Source of the DNA: an uncultured Clostridia bacterium
GTDB lineage: Bacteria > Bacillota > Clostridia > UBA1381
Reading direction: 5' to 3'
Assembly: GCA_947631235.1 (NCBI GenBank)
Contig: CANRKO010000003.1
Coordinates: forward strand, 69,193 to 133,192
DNA: 64,000 nt
How positions within the stretch are numbered: position 1 is the stretch's first letter; every line of letters starts with the position of its first letter. This document shows positions 25,423 through 34,500 of this stretch, one piece after another. The notes beneath the pieces were generated by a model. The model made no database searches, had not been told where the DNA came from, and saw nothing but the letters and a program-made list of their open reading frames with translations. The translations under genes and the position numbers were made by a program.

Positions 25423-25619
25423 TCGGAAATAAACTTTATTATATCACAAACGTCACAATCCAGAATTAAACATAAATCGTTTACGGTCACAGTGCTAATC
25501 GGCAAATTATGACGCAGCCTGTGGATAAGGCTGCTGCTTATGCCGTGTTTGTTTATCAGCGTATAAGTGGATATATTTTTTTCTTTCAGCGTGTTCCAAA
25601 AAGGTTCATAGCTTATCAC
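25419..25619 (-). CDS. Small XRE-family (Cro/CI) DNA-binding protein
   Basis: A 66-residue helix-turn-helix protein (NISTYTLINKHGISSSLIHRLRHNLPISTVTVNDLCLILDC), the stand-alone HTH_26/YozG type. GTG start with AGGGAGGA 6 bases upstream. It diverges from the secreted CHAP gene; their promoters share the -35 region, so this protein is the obvious candidate regulator of that promoter. Base composition is AT-richer than the surrounding genes. The target site is unproven. Confidence 0.85.
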   Translation of the reverse strand: MISYEPFWNTLKEKNISTYTLINKHGISSSLIHRLRHNLPISTVTVNDLCLILDCDVCDIIKFISE

Positions 25620-25648
25620 TTATATTCCTCCCTATATTACTTGATTTT

Positions 25649-25677
25649 ATTATAAAATGTAGTTTATATCTTGACAA
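25649..25677 (-). promoter_or_regulatory. Promoter of the XRE gene
   Basis: On the minus strand TTGTCA (25677-25672), 17 bases, TATAAT (25654-25649). Its -35 is the opposite strand of the CHAP promoter's -35. Confidence 0.7.
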
Positions 25678-25699
25678 TGCTTTATAAAAAGACTATAAT
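25671..25699 (+). promoter_or_regulatory. Promoter of the CHAP gene with possible operator
   Basis: TTGACA (25671-25676), 17 bases, TATAAT (25694-25699). AGACTATA occurs twice (from 25690 and 25708), around the -10 and just downstream, a candidate operator for the divergent XRE protein. Confidence 0.75.
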
Positions 25700-25737
25700 C
25701 TCTATATAGACTATATTATGGACTCGGGAGGATAAAT

Positions 25738-27150
25738 ATGAAAAAGAAAATTTTTATCACGTGGATGATTTTAATAAGTCTGATTATGTGTCCTGTAATA
25801 TGTTTTGCCGGAACAGACGATTATCCGGCAAAGTATAAAAACGCAGCACAGGACACTCTTGTAGACGAATGGAATTTTTTCAACAGAGAATGTACGTCGT
25901 TTGTTGCTTGGAGATTAAACAGCCGAAATAAAGTTAATTTTACAAACCAATACAAAGGAGCAAGCAAGTGGGGAAACGCGAAAACATGGGGTACGGTGGC
26001 GAAAAACCTTGGCATCACGGTAAATACAACTCCGGCTGTCGGGGCGGTTGCTTGGTGGGATACGGGAACATACGGTCATGTGGCGTGGGTAGAAGCGGTA
26101 AACGGCAACAATGTAACAATTGAGGAATATAATTGGGGAAAGGTTGGCGCATACGGAGAAAGAACGATTTCCAAATCAAATCCTACGGGTTATATCCATA
26201 TAAAGGATTTGTCAAATCCCGAACCGGCTCCGCTTCCGTCAAATGCATGGATTACAGCAAGCAGAACAGAAATAGAAAAGGGACAAAGTGTAACATTTAA
26301 TTTTGGAATATCCAACGTAAAACATTGCGGTATCGGTCTTGATAAAGACGGGAAACGATATTATACGATTGAAGCGACGGGAAAGAACACGGCAACCTAT
26401 ACGTTCAATGAAACAGGTACATATAATGTTGTGTGCGAAGGATACAATTCGGACGGCAAGATGGGATATAGTAATTGGCTTAAAATAACAGTATATGGCA
26501 CAGGGCAGGTACCGCTTCCTTCCGATGCGTGGATTACATCGGACAAAACAGTAATAACAAAAGGTTCTACAGTAAACTTCAACTTCGGAATATCTCACGT
26601 TGAACACAGCGGAATAGGAATAGATAAAGATGGACACAGGTATTATACGATTGAGGCAACAGGCAAAAGCAGTGCGTCATATACCTTTAATGAAAGCGGA
26701 ACGTACAGCATAGTATGTGAGGGCTATAATTCCAAAGGGAAAATGGGATACAGTAATTGGCTTAAAATAAGGGTTTACGATACGCTTGACGGTGTTGACG
26801 AAGGAAAATCCATTCCTCTGACGAGCAATATCAGTACCGGTACATCGACGGAAAATCTGCTTCTCAAAAACAACGTCAGTGCAGATATAACGAACACTCT
26901 TATTTTATCGGATTTATCGGGGACTGCGATTTTTGTATATAAAAGAGCGAACGGCACAATAGCGGAGATTCATATGTCGGATATAAATCTTCCCGCCGAC
27001 TCAAAAATTACAATAACGGACGGTGTTTCGACAAAGATTACTGAGCTTGATAATGAAAATCTTATTACCGAAGTTGATGTTTTTGTATGGACAAATACAT
27101 ATGAAATGCGACCGCTCTCGGAAAAAGCGACGAGTAATTTTTCATATTGA
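25738..27150 (+). CDS. Secreted CHAP-domain peptidoglycan hydrolase with two Ig-like repeats
   Basis: Signal peptide (ends CFAG, about 25), then a CHAP amidase/endopeptidase domain with catalytic C52 in ECTSFVAWRL and H114 in GHVAWVEA, then two nearly identical repeats of about 85 residues (about 168-253 and 262-347; both hold YYTIEATGK and GKMGYSNWLKI), then a unique C-terminal region of about 120 residues. GGGAGG precedes the ATG. Codon use is AT-richer than the neighbours, so the XRE-CHAP pair may be acquired. It could be an autolysin, a lysin against competitors or part of an adhesion system; no immunity gene is visible. Confidence 0.85.
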   Translation: MKKKIFITWMILISLIMCPVICFAGTDDYPAKYKNAAQDTLVDEWNFFNRECTSFVAWRLNSRNKVNFTNQYKGASKWGNAKTWGTVAKNLGITVNTTPAVGAVAWWDTGTYGHVAWVEAVNGNNVTIEEYNWGKVGAYGERTISKSNPTGYIHIKDLSNPEPAPLPSNAWITASRTEIEKGQSVTFNFGISNVKHCGIGLDKDGKRYYTIEATGKNTATYTFNETGTYNVVCEGYNSDGKMGYSNWLKITVYGTGQVPLPSDAWITSDKTVITKGSTVNFNFGISHVEHSGIGIDKDGHRYYTIEATGKSSASYTFNESGTYSIVCEGYNSKGKMGYSNWLKIRVYDTLDGVDEGKSIPLTSNISTGTSTENLLLKNNVSADITNTLILSDLSGTAIFVYKRANGTIAEIHMSDINLPADSKITITDGVSTKITELDNENLITEVDVFVWTNTYEMRPLSEKATSNFSY

Positions 27151-27171
27151 CTACATGCTTAACTTTTTAAG

Positions 27172-27199
27172 ACAGCACCCGTGCGGTGCTGTTTTTTTT
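27172..27199 (+). terminator. Terminator after the CHAP gene
   Basis: ACAGCACC-cgtgc-GGTGCTGTTTTTTTT, 21 bases after the stop. Confidence 0.92.
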
Positions 27200-27262
27200 G
27201 CATGCTTGTACTGTCGTACGCGGATAAAGTATAAAATATTTTAAGAAAAAGTAAAAAAACAC

Positions 27263-27291
27263 TTTACTAATTTAACAGAATGAAGTATAAT
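27263..27291 (+). promoter_or_regulatory. Promoter of the amino-acid importer
   Basis: TTTACT (27263-27268), 17 bases, TATAAT (27286-27291). Confidence 0.65.
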
Positions 27292-27325
27292 AGTTGAGTA
27301 ATTTAAAAAAAAGGAGACAAAACAC

Positions 27326-28165
27326 ATGAACAAAAAGATTTTATCAATAGGACTTGCGGCGGTTCTGAGTGTATCGCTGCTCGCGGGCTGCGGCAATCAG
27401 AATACCGGCAGCGACAACGCGGACACGGCGGTTACCGACGATTCGCTCCAAAAGATACAGGAGCAGGGTTATTTCACGCTCGGTCTTGACGCGGATTTCG
27501 CGCCTATGGGATTTAGAGACGACAACAATGAGATCGTCGGTTTCGACATTGACCTTGCGAACGCCGTTGCGGAAAAGATGGGCGTAGAACTTAAAGTACA
27601 GCCTATCAACTGGGATTCAAAGAATTTGGAACTTTCCTCGGGTTCGATCGACGTAATCTGGAACGGTTTCTCGATAAGCGACGAGAGACGCACAGAGGTT
27701 CTTTTCTCGAACCCGTACCTCTCGACAAAGCAGTCAATCATCGTAAGAGCAGACTCGGATATAGCGACAAAGGCTGACCTCGCGGGCAAGAAGGTTGCGC
27801 TCCAGGGCGGTTCGACTTCGGAAGAGGCTCTTAAAAAGGACGAGGCTACGTTCGCTACAATCGGCGAGGACAACCTTGTACGTTTCGACGAAAACTCGCT
27901 CGTGCTTATGGAAGTACAGGCGGGCAGAGCAGACGCTGCCGTTATAGACGAGGTGTTCGTAAGATATTACCTCGAACAGCACGGAATGTCCGACCAGTTC
28001 AAGGTTCTCGACGAAGGCTTTGACGAGGAGGATTACGGCGTAGGCGGCAGACTCGGCGACTACTCGTTTATGGAAGCGATAAACAAGGCTCTCGACGAAT
28101 GTAAGGCGGAGGGCATTACTTCCGAAATATCAAAGAAGTGGTTCGGCGAGGATCTTATAAAGTAA
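27326..28165 (+). CDS. Amino-acid ABC transporter binding lipoprotein (family 3)
   Basis: Lipobox LAGCG (C22) after a short signal, then a 279-residue family-3 binding protein: LTLG-type start YFTLGLDADFAPMGFRDDNNEIVGFDIDLANAVAEKMG, ligand-site WNGFSISDERRTEVLFSNPYL, and KVALQGGSTSEEAL. These are characteristic of polar amino-acid receptors (glutamine, cystine or similar). AAGGAGA precedes the ATG. The permease follows after a single base, so they form one operon. Exact ligand not readable. Confidence 0.92.
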   Translation: MNKKILSIGLAAVLSVSLLAGCGNQNTGSDNADTAVTDDSLQKIQEQGYFTLGLDADFAPMGFRDDNNEIVGFDIDLANAVAEKMGVELKVQPINWDSKNLELSSGSIDVIWNGFSISDERRTEVLFSNPYLSTKQSIIVRADSDIATKADLAGKKVALQGGSTSEEALKKDEATFATIGEDNLVRFDENSLVLMEVQAGRADAAVIDEVFVRYYLEQHGMSDQFKVLDEGFDEEDYGVGGRLGDYSFMEAINKALDECKAEGITSEISKKWFGEDLIK

Positions 28166-28166
28166 A

Positions 28167-28973
28167 ATGACCGCGTTTATATCAGCCGTCTCCGGCTTTG
28201 CGGCATACATAGAGTCGCTTTTGCCGACGCTCGGCAGGGGCTTTCTCATCACGCTCAAGCTGTTCGTATGGACGCTTGCGCTGTCGCTGCCGCTGGGACT
28301 TATAGTTTCGCTCATAAGAGAGGGCGTGTCGGTAAAGCCGGCGGACAGAGGAATTGCAAGGATAGCAAAGGCGCCCGTGAGGTACCTCATAAGTATGTAC
28401 CTCTGGGTGTTCCGCGGTACGCCGCTGATGCTGCAGCTTTTCTTCTTCTACTTCGGACTGCCGTTTATACAACTGCCCGCGTCCGTCGTGCCGGTGCTGC
28501 AATTTCTGCACATAGCGGTGCGCGAAAGCGCCGCGGCGCAGGGTGCGTTCTGCATAGTACCGGACGCGTTCACCGCCGCGCTCGTCGCGTTCACGCTTAA
28601 CTACGCGGCATACTTCGCGGAGATATTCCGAGGCGGTATAATCGGCGTGAACAAGGGTCAGTACGAGGCGTCAAAGGCGTTGGGACTCGGCGGCATACAG
28701 ACAATGGTGTACATTGTAGTGCCGCAGATGATACGGACGGTAATACCGCCGATTGCGAACGAAACGATTGTTCTCGTAAAGGACACCGCGCTCGCGTACT
28801 CTATCTCGCTCGTGGACCTTATGACGGCGGCAAAACAAAACATGAACAAAACGATGAGAGTGGACGCGCTTATAATAGCGGCGATAGTGTATCTTCTGAT
28901 TACGCTTATCCTCACTCTTCTGTTCAACATGCTTGAAAAACGGCTTTCAATCTCGGTTGAAACCATACATTAA
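28167..28973 (+). CDS. Amino-acid ABC transporter permease (HisM family)
   Basis: Membrane permease pairing with the preceding receptor. TLGRGFLITLKLFVWTLALSLPLGLIVSL opens the membrane domain; the EAA loop is GQYEASKALGLGGIQTMVYIVVPQ (about 170-193). At 268 residues it is longer than the usual 215-230, mostly because of about 35 extra residues between LPFIQLP and the LNYAAYFAEI segment. The gene is followed by a terminator, and no ATPase gene is present. Confidence 0.9.
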   Translation: MTAFISAVSGFAAYIESLLPTLGRGFLITLKLFVWTLALSLPLGLIVSLIREGVSVKPADRGIARIAKAPVRYLISMYLWVFRGTPLMLQLFFFYFGLPFIQLPASVVPVLQFLHIAVRESAAAQGAFCIVPDAFTAALVAFTLNYAAYFAEIFRGGIIGVNKGQYEASKALGLGGIQTMVYIVVPQMIRTVIPPIANETIVLVKDTALAYSISLVDLMTAAKQNMNKTMRVDALIIAAIVYLLITLILTLLFNMLEKRLSISVETIH

Positions 28974-28978
28974 CGTAT

Positions 28979-29017
28979 GTAATGACCTTCTCGCGCGAGG
29001 GGGTCATTACGTTTTTT
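28979..29017 (+). terminator. Terminator after the amino-acid permease
   Basis: GTAATGACC...GGTCATTAC-GTTTTTTT with an inner CTCGCGCGAG stem. Confidence 0.9.
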
Positions 29018-29063
29018 TGAACATTTATATCGGCTTTTTGTATATATTTTTTGTGCAAATTAG

Positions 29064-29080
29064 TGTAAAATATTTGTAAT
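29064..29080 (+). promoter_or_regulatory. WalR-like sequence upstream of a secreted protein gene
   Basis: TGTAAA-atatt-TGTAAT fits TGTWAH-N5-TGTWAH, but the region is AT-rich and overlaps the likely promoter (possible -10 TAATAT at 29077), so it may be coincidental. Confidence 0.35.
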
Positions 29081-29122
29081 ATGATAAATCTGCTTAATAA
29101 GCATTGAAAGGAAGAGTGCGAT

Positions 29123-29923
29123 ATGACAAAAAAATTTATTTCAGTTATTGCGGCGGGAATATTGGCTGTTCAGGCTTTTGCAATCCCGATGGTAAGCGCT
29201 GAGGATACGGCTAAGTACGTTTCAAATTCGGACTTCACCGACTGCGCAATAGGCGGAGCGACGGGTCAGGGAATTTACGGTCTCGGAATTATCCTCGACG
29301 GTTCGCCCTGGCTTTCAAAGGGCAGCGCGAGCGTTCACTATCAGACATACAGCCATGACGATGCGAGAAACATAAATTACTGCCATATGTATTCAAACAG
29401 CGATAAGACGGGCGGCAACGACGGCGCGGGTTCGATGTATATGTATCAGAGAAACCTCACAGCCGTAAACCAGATCGACCCGTACGGTCTTGTTGAGTTT
29501 GAGGTACGCGTACATGAGGATTCGCAGAACTTCAACTTCATGATGGGTTGGTTCGAAGACCCGACAAGCGGCGGTTTCAACGGCGATACGGACGTATGCC
29601 TGAACCTTACGATAGGACCCAACGACATACAGGCAAACGACGGTAAGAGAATGGTATCGCTTGCTACAATCAAGCCGGAGCAGTGGTATAAGATAAGAGT
29701 TACGACAAACAACAAGTTTGAGGAATACAGCGCATCCGTTACCGACCTTGAAACGGGCAAGGTAATCGGCGCACTCGAAGACGTACCTTACAAAGCGTCA
29801 AAGCCGGCTGACATCAAGGGTATCAAGACCACCTGCTGGGGTTACATCAGAGGCAACACGTACAATTACGATTTAACAAACGTAACGATTGCGCGTGCCG
29901 ATGAAAAGTACCCGATGAACTGA
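29123..29923 (+). CDS. Secreted protein of unknown function
   Basis: Signal peptide (MTKKFISVIAAGILAVQAFAIPMVSA) and about 240 mature residues rich in Gly, Asn, Tyr and Asp, with alternating strand-like segments (VEFEVRVHEDSQNFNFMMGWF, WYKIRVTTNN, YSASVTDLETGKVIG). This suggests a jelly-roll, concanavalin-like fold as in carbohydrate-binding or lyase-associated domains; I recognise no catalytic motif. Codons resemble those of the strongly expressed surface genes. GAAAGGAAGAG precedes the ATG. It has its own terminator and lies before an AraC regulator. A polysaccharide-binding role is a guess. Confidence 0.7.
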   Translation: MTKKFISVIAAGILAVQAFAIPMVSAEDTAKYVSNSDFTDCAIGGATGQGIYGLGIILDGSPWLSKGSASVHYQTYSHDDARNINYCHMYSNSDKTGGNDGAGSMYMYQRNLTAVNQIDPYGLVEFEVRVHEDSQNFNFMMGWFEDPTSGGFNGDTDVCLNLTIGPNDIQANDGKRMVSLATIKPEQWYKIRVTTNNKFEEYSASVTDLETGKVIGALEDVPYKASKPADIKGIKTTCWGYIRGNTYNYDLTNVTIARADEKYPMN

Positions 29924-29934
29924 TGACAAAACAG

Positions 29935-29967
29935 AAATTACCGCCGAACACGGCGGTAATTTTTTTG
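29935..29967 (+). terminator. Terminator after the secreted protein gene
   Basis: AAATTACCGCC-gaaca-CGGCGGTAATTTTTTT. Confidence 0.92.
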
Positions 29968-30060
29968 TCGTAAAGTACAAGATATTGTGGAAAAAAAGAC
30001 CATATAAAGAACTAAACCACAAAAATCAAAAATTCATTTATATTTAACAAAATTTAATAC

Positions 30061-30089
30061 TTGAATTTGGTTAAAAAAACGTATATAAT
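30061..30089 (+). promoter_or_regulatory. Promoter of the AraC-family gene
   Basis: TTGAAT (30061-30066), 17 bases, TATAAT (30084-30089). Confidence 0.7.
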
Positions 30090-30133
30090 ATAACATATAG
30101 TGTACGAGAGTGACTATAAAGGAGAGAAGAGCT

Positions 30134-31378
30134 ATGTATAATCAAAAAGATGTACATAGTCCTGACGGCGCACCGACCGGCAAGAGTTTTGCGAAACTCG
30201 TTGCAGCGGAGGCGGAGCGCATAAGACCGATGCTGAATGAACAGCTCATGCGTGAACTGCTCATCGGCGGCGGCGACACAAATGAAATCTTAAATACTTA
30301 CTGCGCGCTTTTCGAGCGCGATGTACGGCAGGCGGTAAGACTTATCATTTTAAAGCCTACCGGCGCGAAGGATTTGGAGGATTTCTTCTTTATTAAAAAC
30401 ACGGCACAGCAGTACATAGGAGAAGAAAATCTGATTTTTGCAACCGTAATAAGCGATTTTATCGTGCTTGCGGTATCGAACGACGGACGGGAAAAACTGT
30501 TGTCCGTTCTCGAAGAAATCCGATGCACGGTCAAGCGGTGCTACGGCTACAGTCTTATGTCGGTATGCAGCGTGAAAACACACCTTTACGACTTGCCCGA
30601 AACGTTTGAACGCCTCAGAACTTGTTTGGGATATTCATTTTATGCCGAAAACGACAGGACTTTGTGTGAAAGCGACATAACCATGAACAGCGGTGAAATG
30701 ACATTCAGACCCGACTACTCCGCGGTGGAACAGGCTGTGCGCTCGGGCGACGCGGAAAAGACAAAACAGTGTGTCGAGGTTTTCTTTAAGAAACTCAGAA
30801 AAACGGCTCCGCTGCCGGCAGTCGCGAAAATATACTGTCTGGAACTTTACATCAGCATAGCGCGCTGCTGCGGCGACGACAATCTCGACCGCTACATGAA
30901 GGGCGTCGTCGAGGTGCAGGAGGCAAAAACGCTGTCCGAAATACAGTCTTACATTTCGGAAAAAAGCCTTGAAATAGCCGAGAGCAACGTCTCCGAGACG
31001 AAAAAGGTTTACTCGTCACTCGTGCGCGACACTATAAACAGCATAAACAACAACATAGAAAACGAAAATCTCTCACTGCGCTGGCTTGCGGGGACGATCC
31101 TATTCACGAACGTGGACTACCTCGGCAAACTCTTTAAAAAGGAAACGGGCAAGAACTTTTCGCACTACGTTATGGAAAAACGTATGGAAATGGCGAAGGA
31201 ACTTTTGCGCGAGGGCAGGAAGGACAGGATATACGAGATAGCCGAGACCGTCGGCTACGGCAGCAACTCGCAGTATTTCAGCCAGGTATTCAAAAAATAC
31301 ACGGGCGTTTCGCCGCTGGAGTACAGAGAGCGCGTACATGCGCAGAACGAGAAAAATCAAAAAGCGAACAACTCTTAA
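30134..31378 (+). CDS. AraC-family transcriptional regulator, YesN-like
   Basis: C-terminal AraC DNA-binding domain (about residues 300-405): NLSLRWLAGTILFTNVDYLGKLFKKETGKNFSHYVMEKRMEMAKELL and IYEIAETVGYGSNSQYFSQVFKKYTGVSPLEYRE. The N-terminal 290 residues lack a receiver domain and look like the sensory or dimerisation region of YesN-type proteins. The track starts at GTG 30110; ATG 30134 has AAAGGAGAG upstream, giving 414 residues. YesN-like proteins often control plant-glycan genes; neighbours are the secreted protein and the large SLH protein, possible targets. Confidence 0.88.
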   Translation: MYNQKDVHSPDGAPTGKSFAKLVAAEAERIRPMLNEQLMRELLIGGGDTNEILNTYCALFERDVRQAVRLIILKPTGAKDLEDFFFIKNTAQQYIGEENLIFATVISDFIVLAVSNDGREKLLSVLEEIRCTVKRCYGYSLMSVCSVKTHLYDLPETFERLRTCLGYSFYAENDRTLCESDITMNSGEMTFRPDYSAVEQAVRSGDAEKTKQCVEVFFKKLRKTAPLPAVAKIYCLELYISIARCCGDDNLDRYMKGVVEVQEAKTLSEIQSYISEKSLEIAESNVSETKKVYSSLVRDTINSINNNIENENLSLRWLAGTILFTNVDYLGKLFKKETGKNFSHYVMEKRMEMAKELLREGRKDRIYEIAETVGYGSNSQYFSQVFKKYTGVSPLEYRERVHAQNEKNQKANNS

Positions 31379-31401
31379 AATTACACAAACATGACGGTTT
31401 T

Positions 31402-31503
31402 TTGACTGTTACGGGGCGTGTCGTTAATATATAATTGAATTTAGCCCCAATGGCAAAATTTGTTAATAATACCGCATACGGCGGTTTTATTAAATGATAT
31501 AAT
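31402..31503 (+). promoter_or_regulatory. Two possible promoters and a hairpin before the large SLH gene
   Basis: Upstream: TTGACT (31402-31407), 17 bases, TAATAT (31425-31430). Downstream: an extended -10 TGATATAAT (31495-31503) without a good -35. Between them ACCGC-atacg-GCGGTTTTATT (31471-31489) could terminate or attenuate the upstream transcript. Confidence 0.55.
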
Positions 31504-31530
31504 GTAAAAAAACTTTATGGAGGTATTCAC

Positions 31531-34500
31531 ATGAGTAACAAGATTAAAAAACTAATCTGTTCACTTCTGGCTGCGACTATGGTTGTAAGTTCCGCAAGCA
31601 TGCTCGTGTTCGCCGACGGCGAGGACACTGCTGCGAGCGATCCCGCTGCAACTACGGAAACAGCGGAAGGAGCGGAGGCTGAGGCTACGGCTGAGCCCGA
31701 CGCTGACGCGACAGAGGCTCCCGATGCTGAGGAGACGGCTGCTCCCGAGGCGACAGAGGCTCCCGCTGCGACAGCTGCACCGACAGGCACAAGCTATGAC
31801 AGCGACAATTATTATCAGAAGTCACTTGCGCTTTGCTCATCGCTCGGCGTTATTTCGGGCTTTGAGGACGGCAGCGTAAAGCCTGACGAAAAGGTAACGA
31901 GAGCGCAGATGGCGTCTATAGTTCTTCGTTTGCTTAACCTCGGCGCATCGACCTACCAGAACATCTTTACGGATGTTGACGGCGGTCACTGGGCTGCGGG
32001 TCAAATTCAGGCGGCATACGAGGGCGGCATAGTAAACGGTATGGGCGACGGTACATTCGCTCCGGACGCGCAGGTTACATACGCGCAGGTTATCGTTATG
32101 CTCGTTAACGCTCTGAATTTCAAGACCGACGCTGAAATGGCGGGCGGCTGGCAGCAGGGCTACATAAAGATAGCGGGCGAAAAGGACATCCTTAAGAACG
32201 CGCAGAGCAGCGCAGACGAACCCGCAGACCGCGGACTTGTTATAAAGATGGTATATAACACTCTTCTCGCTGACTACAACAGAGCGTCCTCGTTCGAGAA
32301 CGGCAGCGTTCAGTACACTGCTGACAGAACTCTCGCGGAGGAAAAGTTTGACGTAATCGAGGGCAAGGGTACACTTCTCGGTACGGCAAAGACCTCGCTC
32401 AGAGGCGATATGCAGGAAGGCACTATCCTCATTCGACCCGACAAGGAAGAGAATGATGTTACTTACGACACAAATCTTACCGGTCTTGAGGATTACCTCG
32501 CTCAGAAGGTAACGTATTACTACAAGGAAACAACAGGTCTCGCTCCCGAGGTTGTAGCCGTAACATACGACGAAAAGAACTCGGAAGTATACACGATAGA
32601 CGACCTTGACGATATTGAAAATGTTGACGTAGACGGAACATCCGTTTCATACAAGCTTAACAAGGTAAGCAAGGCGAAGAAGACAATCGACGATCCTACG
32701 ATAGTATTCAACGGCAAACTCCTTGACCCGACGACTCTGGAGAGCGGCGATTCTCTTGAAACTCTTGCAAAGCCCGAGCAGGGAACTATAAGACTTGTAA
32801 AGAGCGACAAGAAGAGCGACGACTATGACACGTTGTTTATTGAGTCTTACGAGACGATTGTCGTTTCGAGCGCAACCGATACAAAGCTTATCGGTAAGGT
32901 TCAGAAGAAGGACGGCAAGGTAGGCGAAACAGAGCCTATAACCTACAGCCTTGACGATACCAAGGACAGAACAATAACGGCTAAGAAGGGCGGCGAAGAA
33001 GTTAGACTTCGCAACCTGAAGAAGAACGACGTAGCGTGCGTAAAGGCAAGCTATCCGACAAAGAACCCCGAGGTTATCGACGTTATCGTTACGGGCGAGA
33101 GCATCACCGGTTCGGCGTCGGGTATGTCGGTCAAGTTCGATAAGAGTTATGCGACAATCAACGGTGAAAAGTACGACGTTGCAAACGTAGCGGCGGGCGA
33201 CCTCCAGACCGGCGTTCAGTGTACTTTCTATCTTGATATGTTCGGCAAGATCGGTTATGTTGAAGGTACTTCCGGCAGCAGACTGCAGTCGGGTGAAAAG
33301 TACGGCTGGCTCATTGAAGGCTTTAAGGCTGACGACGGCAGCAGCTACATGATTAAGATGATCACACAGGACGGTAAGGAAGAAAGCTATAAGCTTGCAA
33401 GCAATGTTGACTTCTGGGCTCCGAACGCTCTTGTAGGCGACGAGGATGCAGGCGTAACTTTAAAGCAGGCTGACGCTCAGGCAAAGATAGCCGACATTGT
33501 AAAGAATGGAGGCGAAGGCTATGCTCATATGTGGTCAAGCGTGAGAAACGGAAGCGCCGGTCAATTGTCAGACGGCAGCAAGCCTTATGCATGGTCTAAA
33601 GCAAATCCGATCCAGCTCATAAAGTATAAGACAAACAGCAGCGGCAAGATTACAAGACTGTATTTTGCGGTTAACACCGGTAACGCTGAATCATATTACT
33701 ATGACGCAAGCGATCCTCACGTTGACGGAGGCAAGAATATAACCGATCCGTACGTATCGAGTGAGGATATTGACAAGCTGAACAATTCCGATGCTCTTCT
33801 CTTCAGCATGATAGGTAATTCGGGTAAGCTGCTTGTCGGCGGTATGGTAGCCGGTTATGTAATTACCGACGGTATCCCCGAGTTCGGCGTTCCGAATAAC
33901 CCTGATGATTACGGCGACGCTGCGGCTTACTCTGTAAAGCCGGTAGTAGCGGCTCAGTATAATCAGAGAGAGAACGGTCTTGCGGATACATGGCTCGTTG
34001 TGGATCCGGATGGTACGGCTCCGGGTGCAATCATCAGATTTGTACCGAACGCTACAAAGCCTGTTAACCCCGCAGACATTGATAACGTAGGCGGTCCTTC
34101 GCCGATGGTTGTTGATACGATTGACGTTGGCGTTGACAATGACGATCAGACGATTTACACTATCAACGGTTATGTAGCGGGCGGCGAAACGTCTGTACAG
34201 ACCAACAGTACGAGTGCTCTCGGTGTACTTGAAGGTTGGGATTCGACCGCTAAGAAGTATACTTTGAGCGATGAAGGTACAATCTGGGATGCGAACAGTT
34301 CAGATCCGTTGTCAAAATACATCCACAAGGGCGACATTATCATAACAGACGGTACGTACATTCTTATCTATGTACACGCTGAAGATGTATATGAGACCTT
34401 GAAGGCTGATCCTACGGCGTTGGCAAGCAAGTATGTAAGCACAACGGATACACGTAACTACTTCTGGTTCGACAGAGTAACCGACTCCGATATAGGCGAT

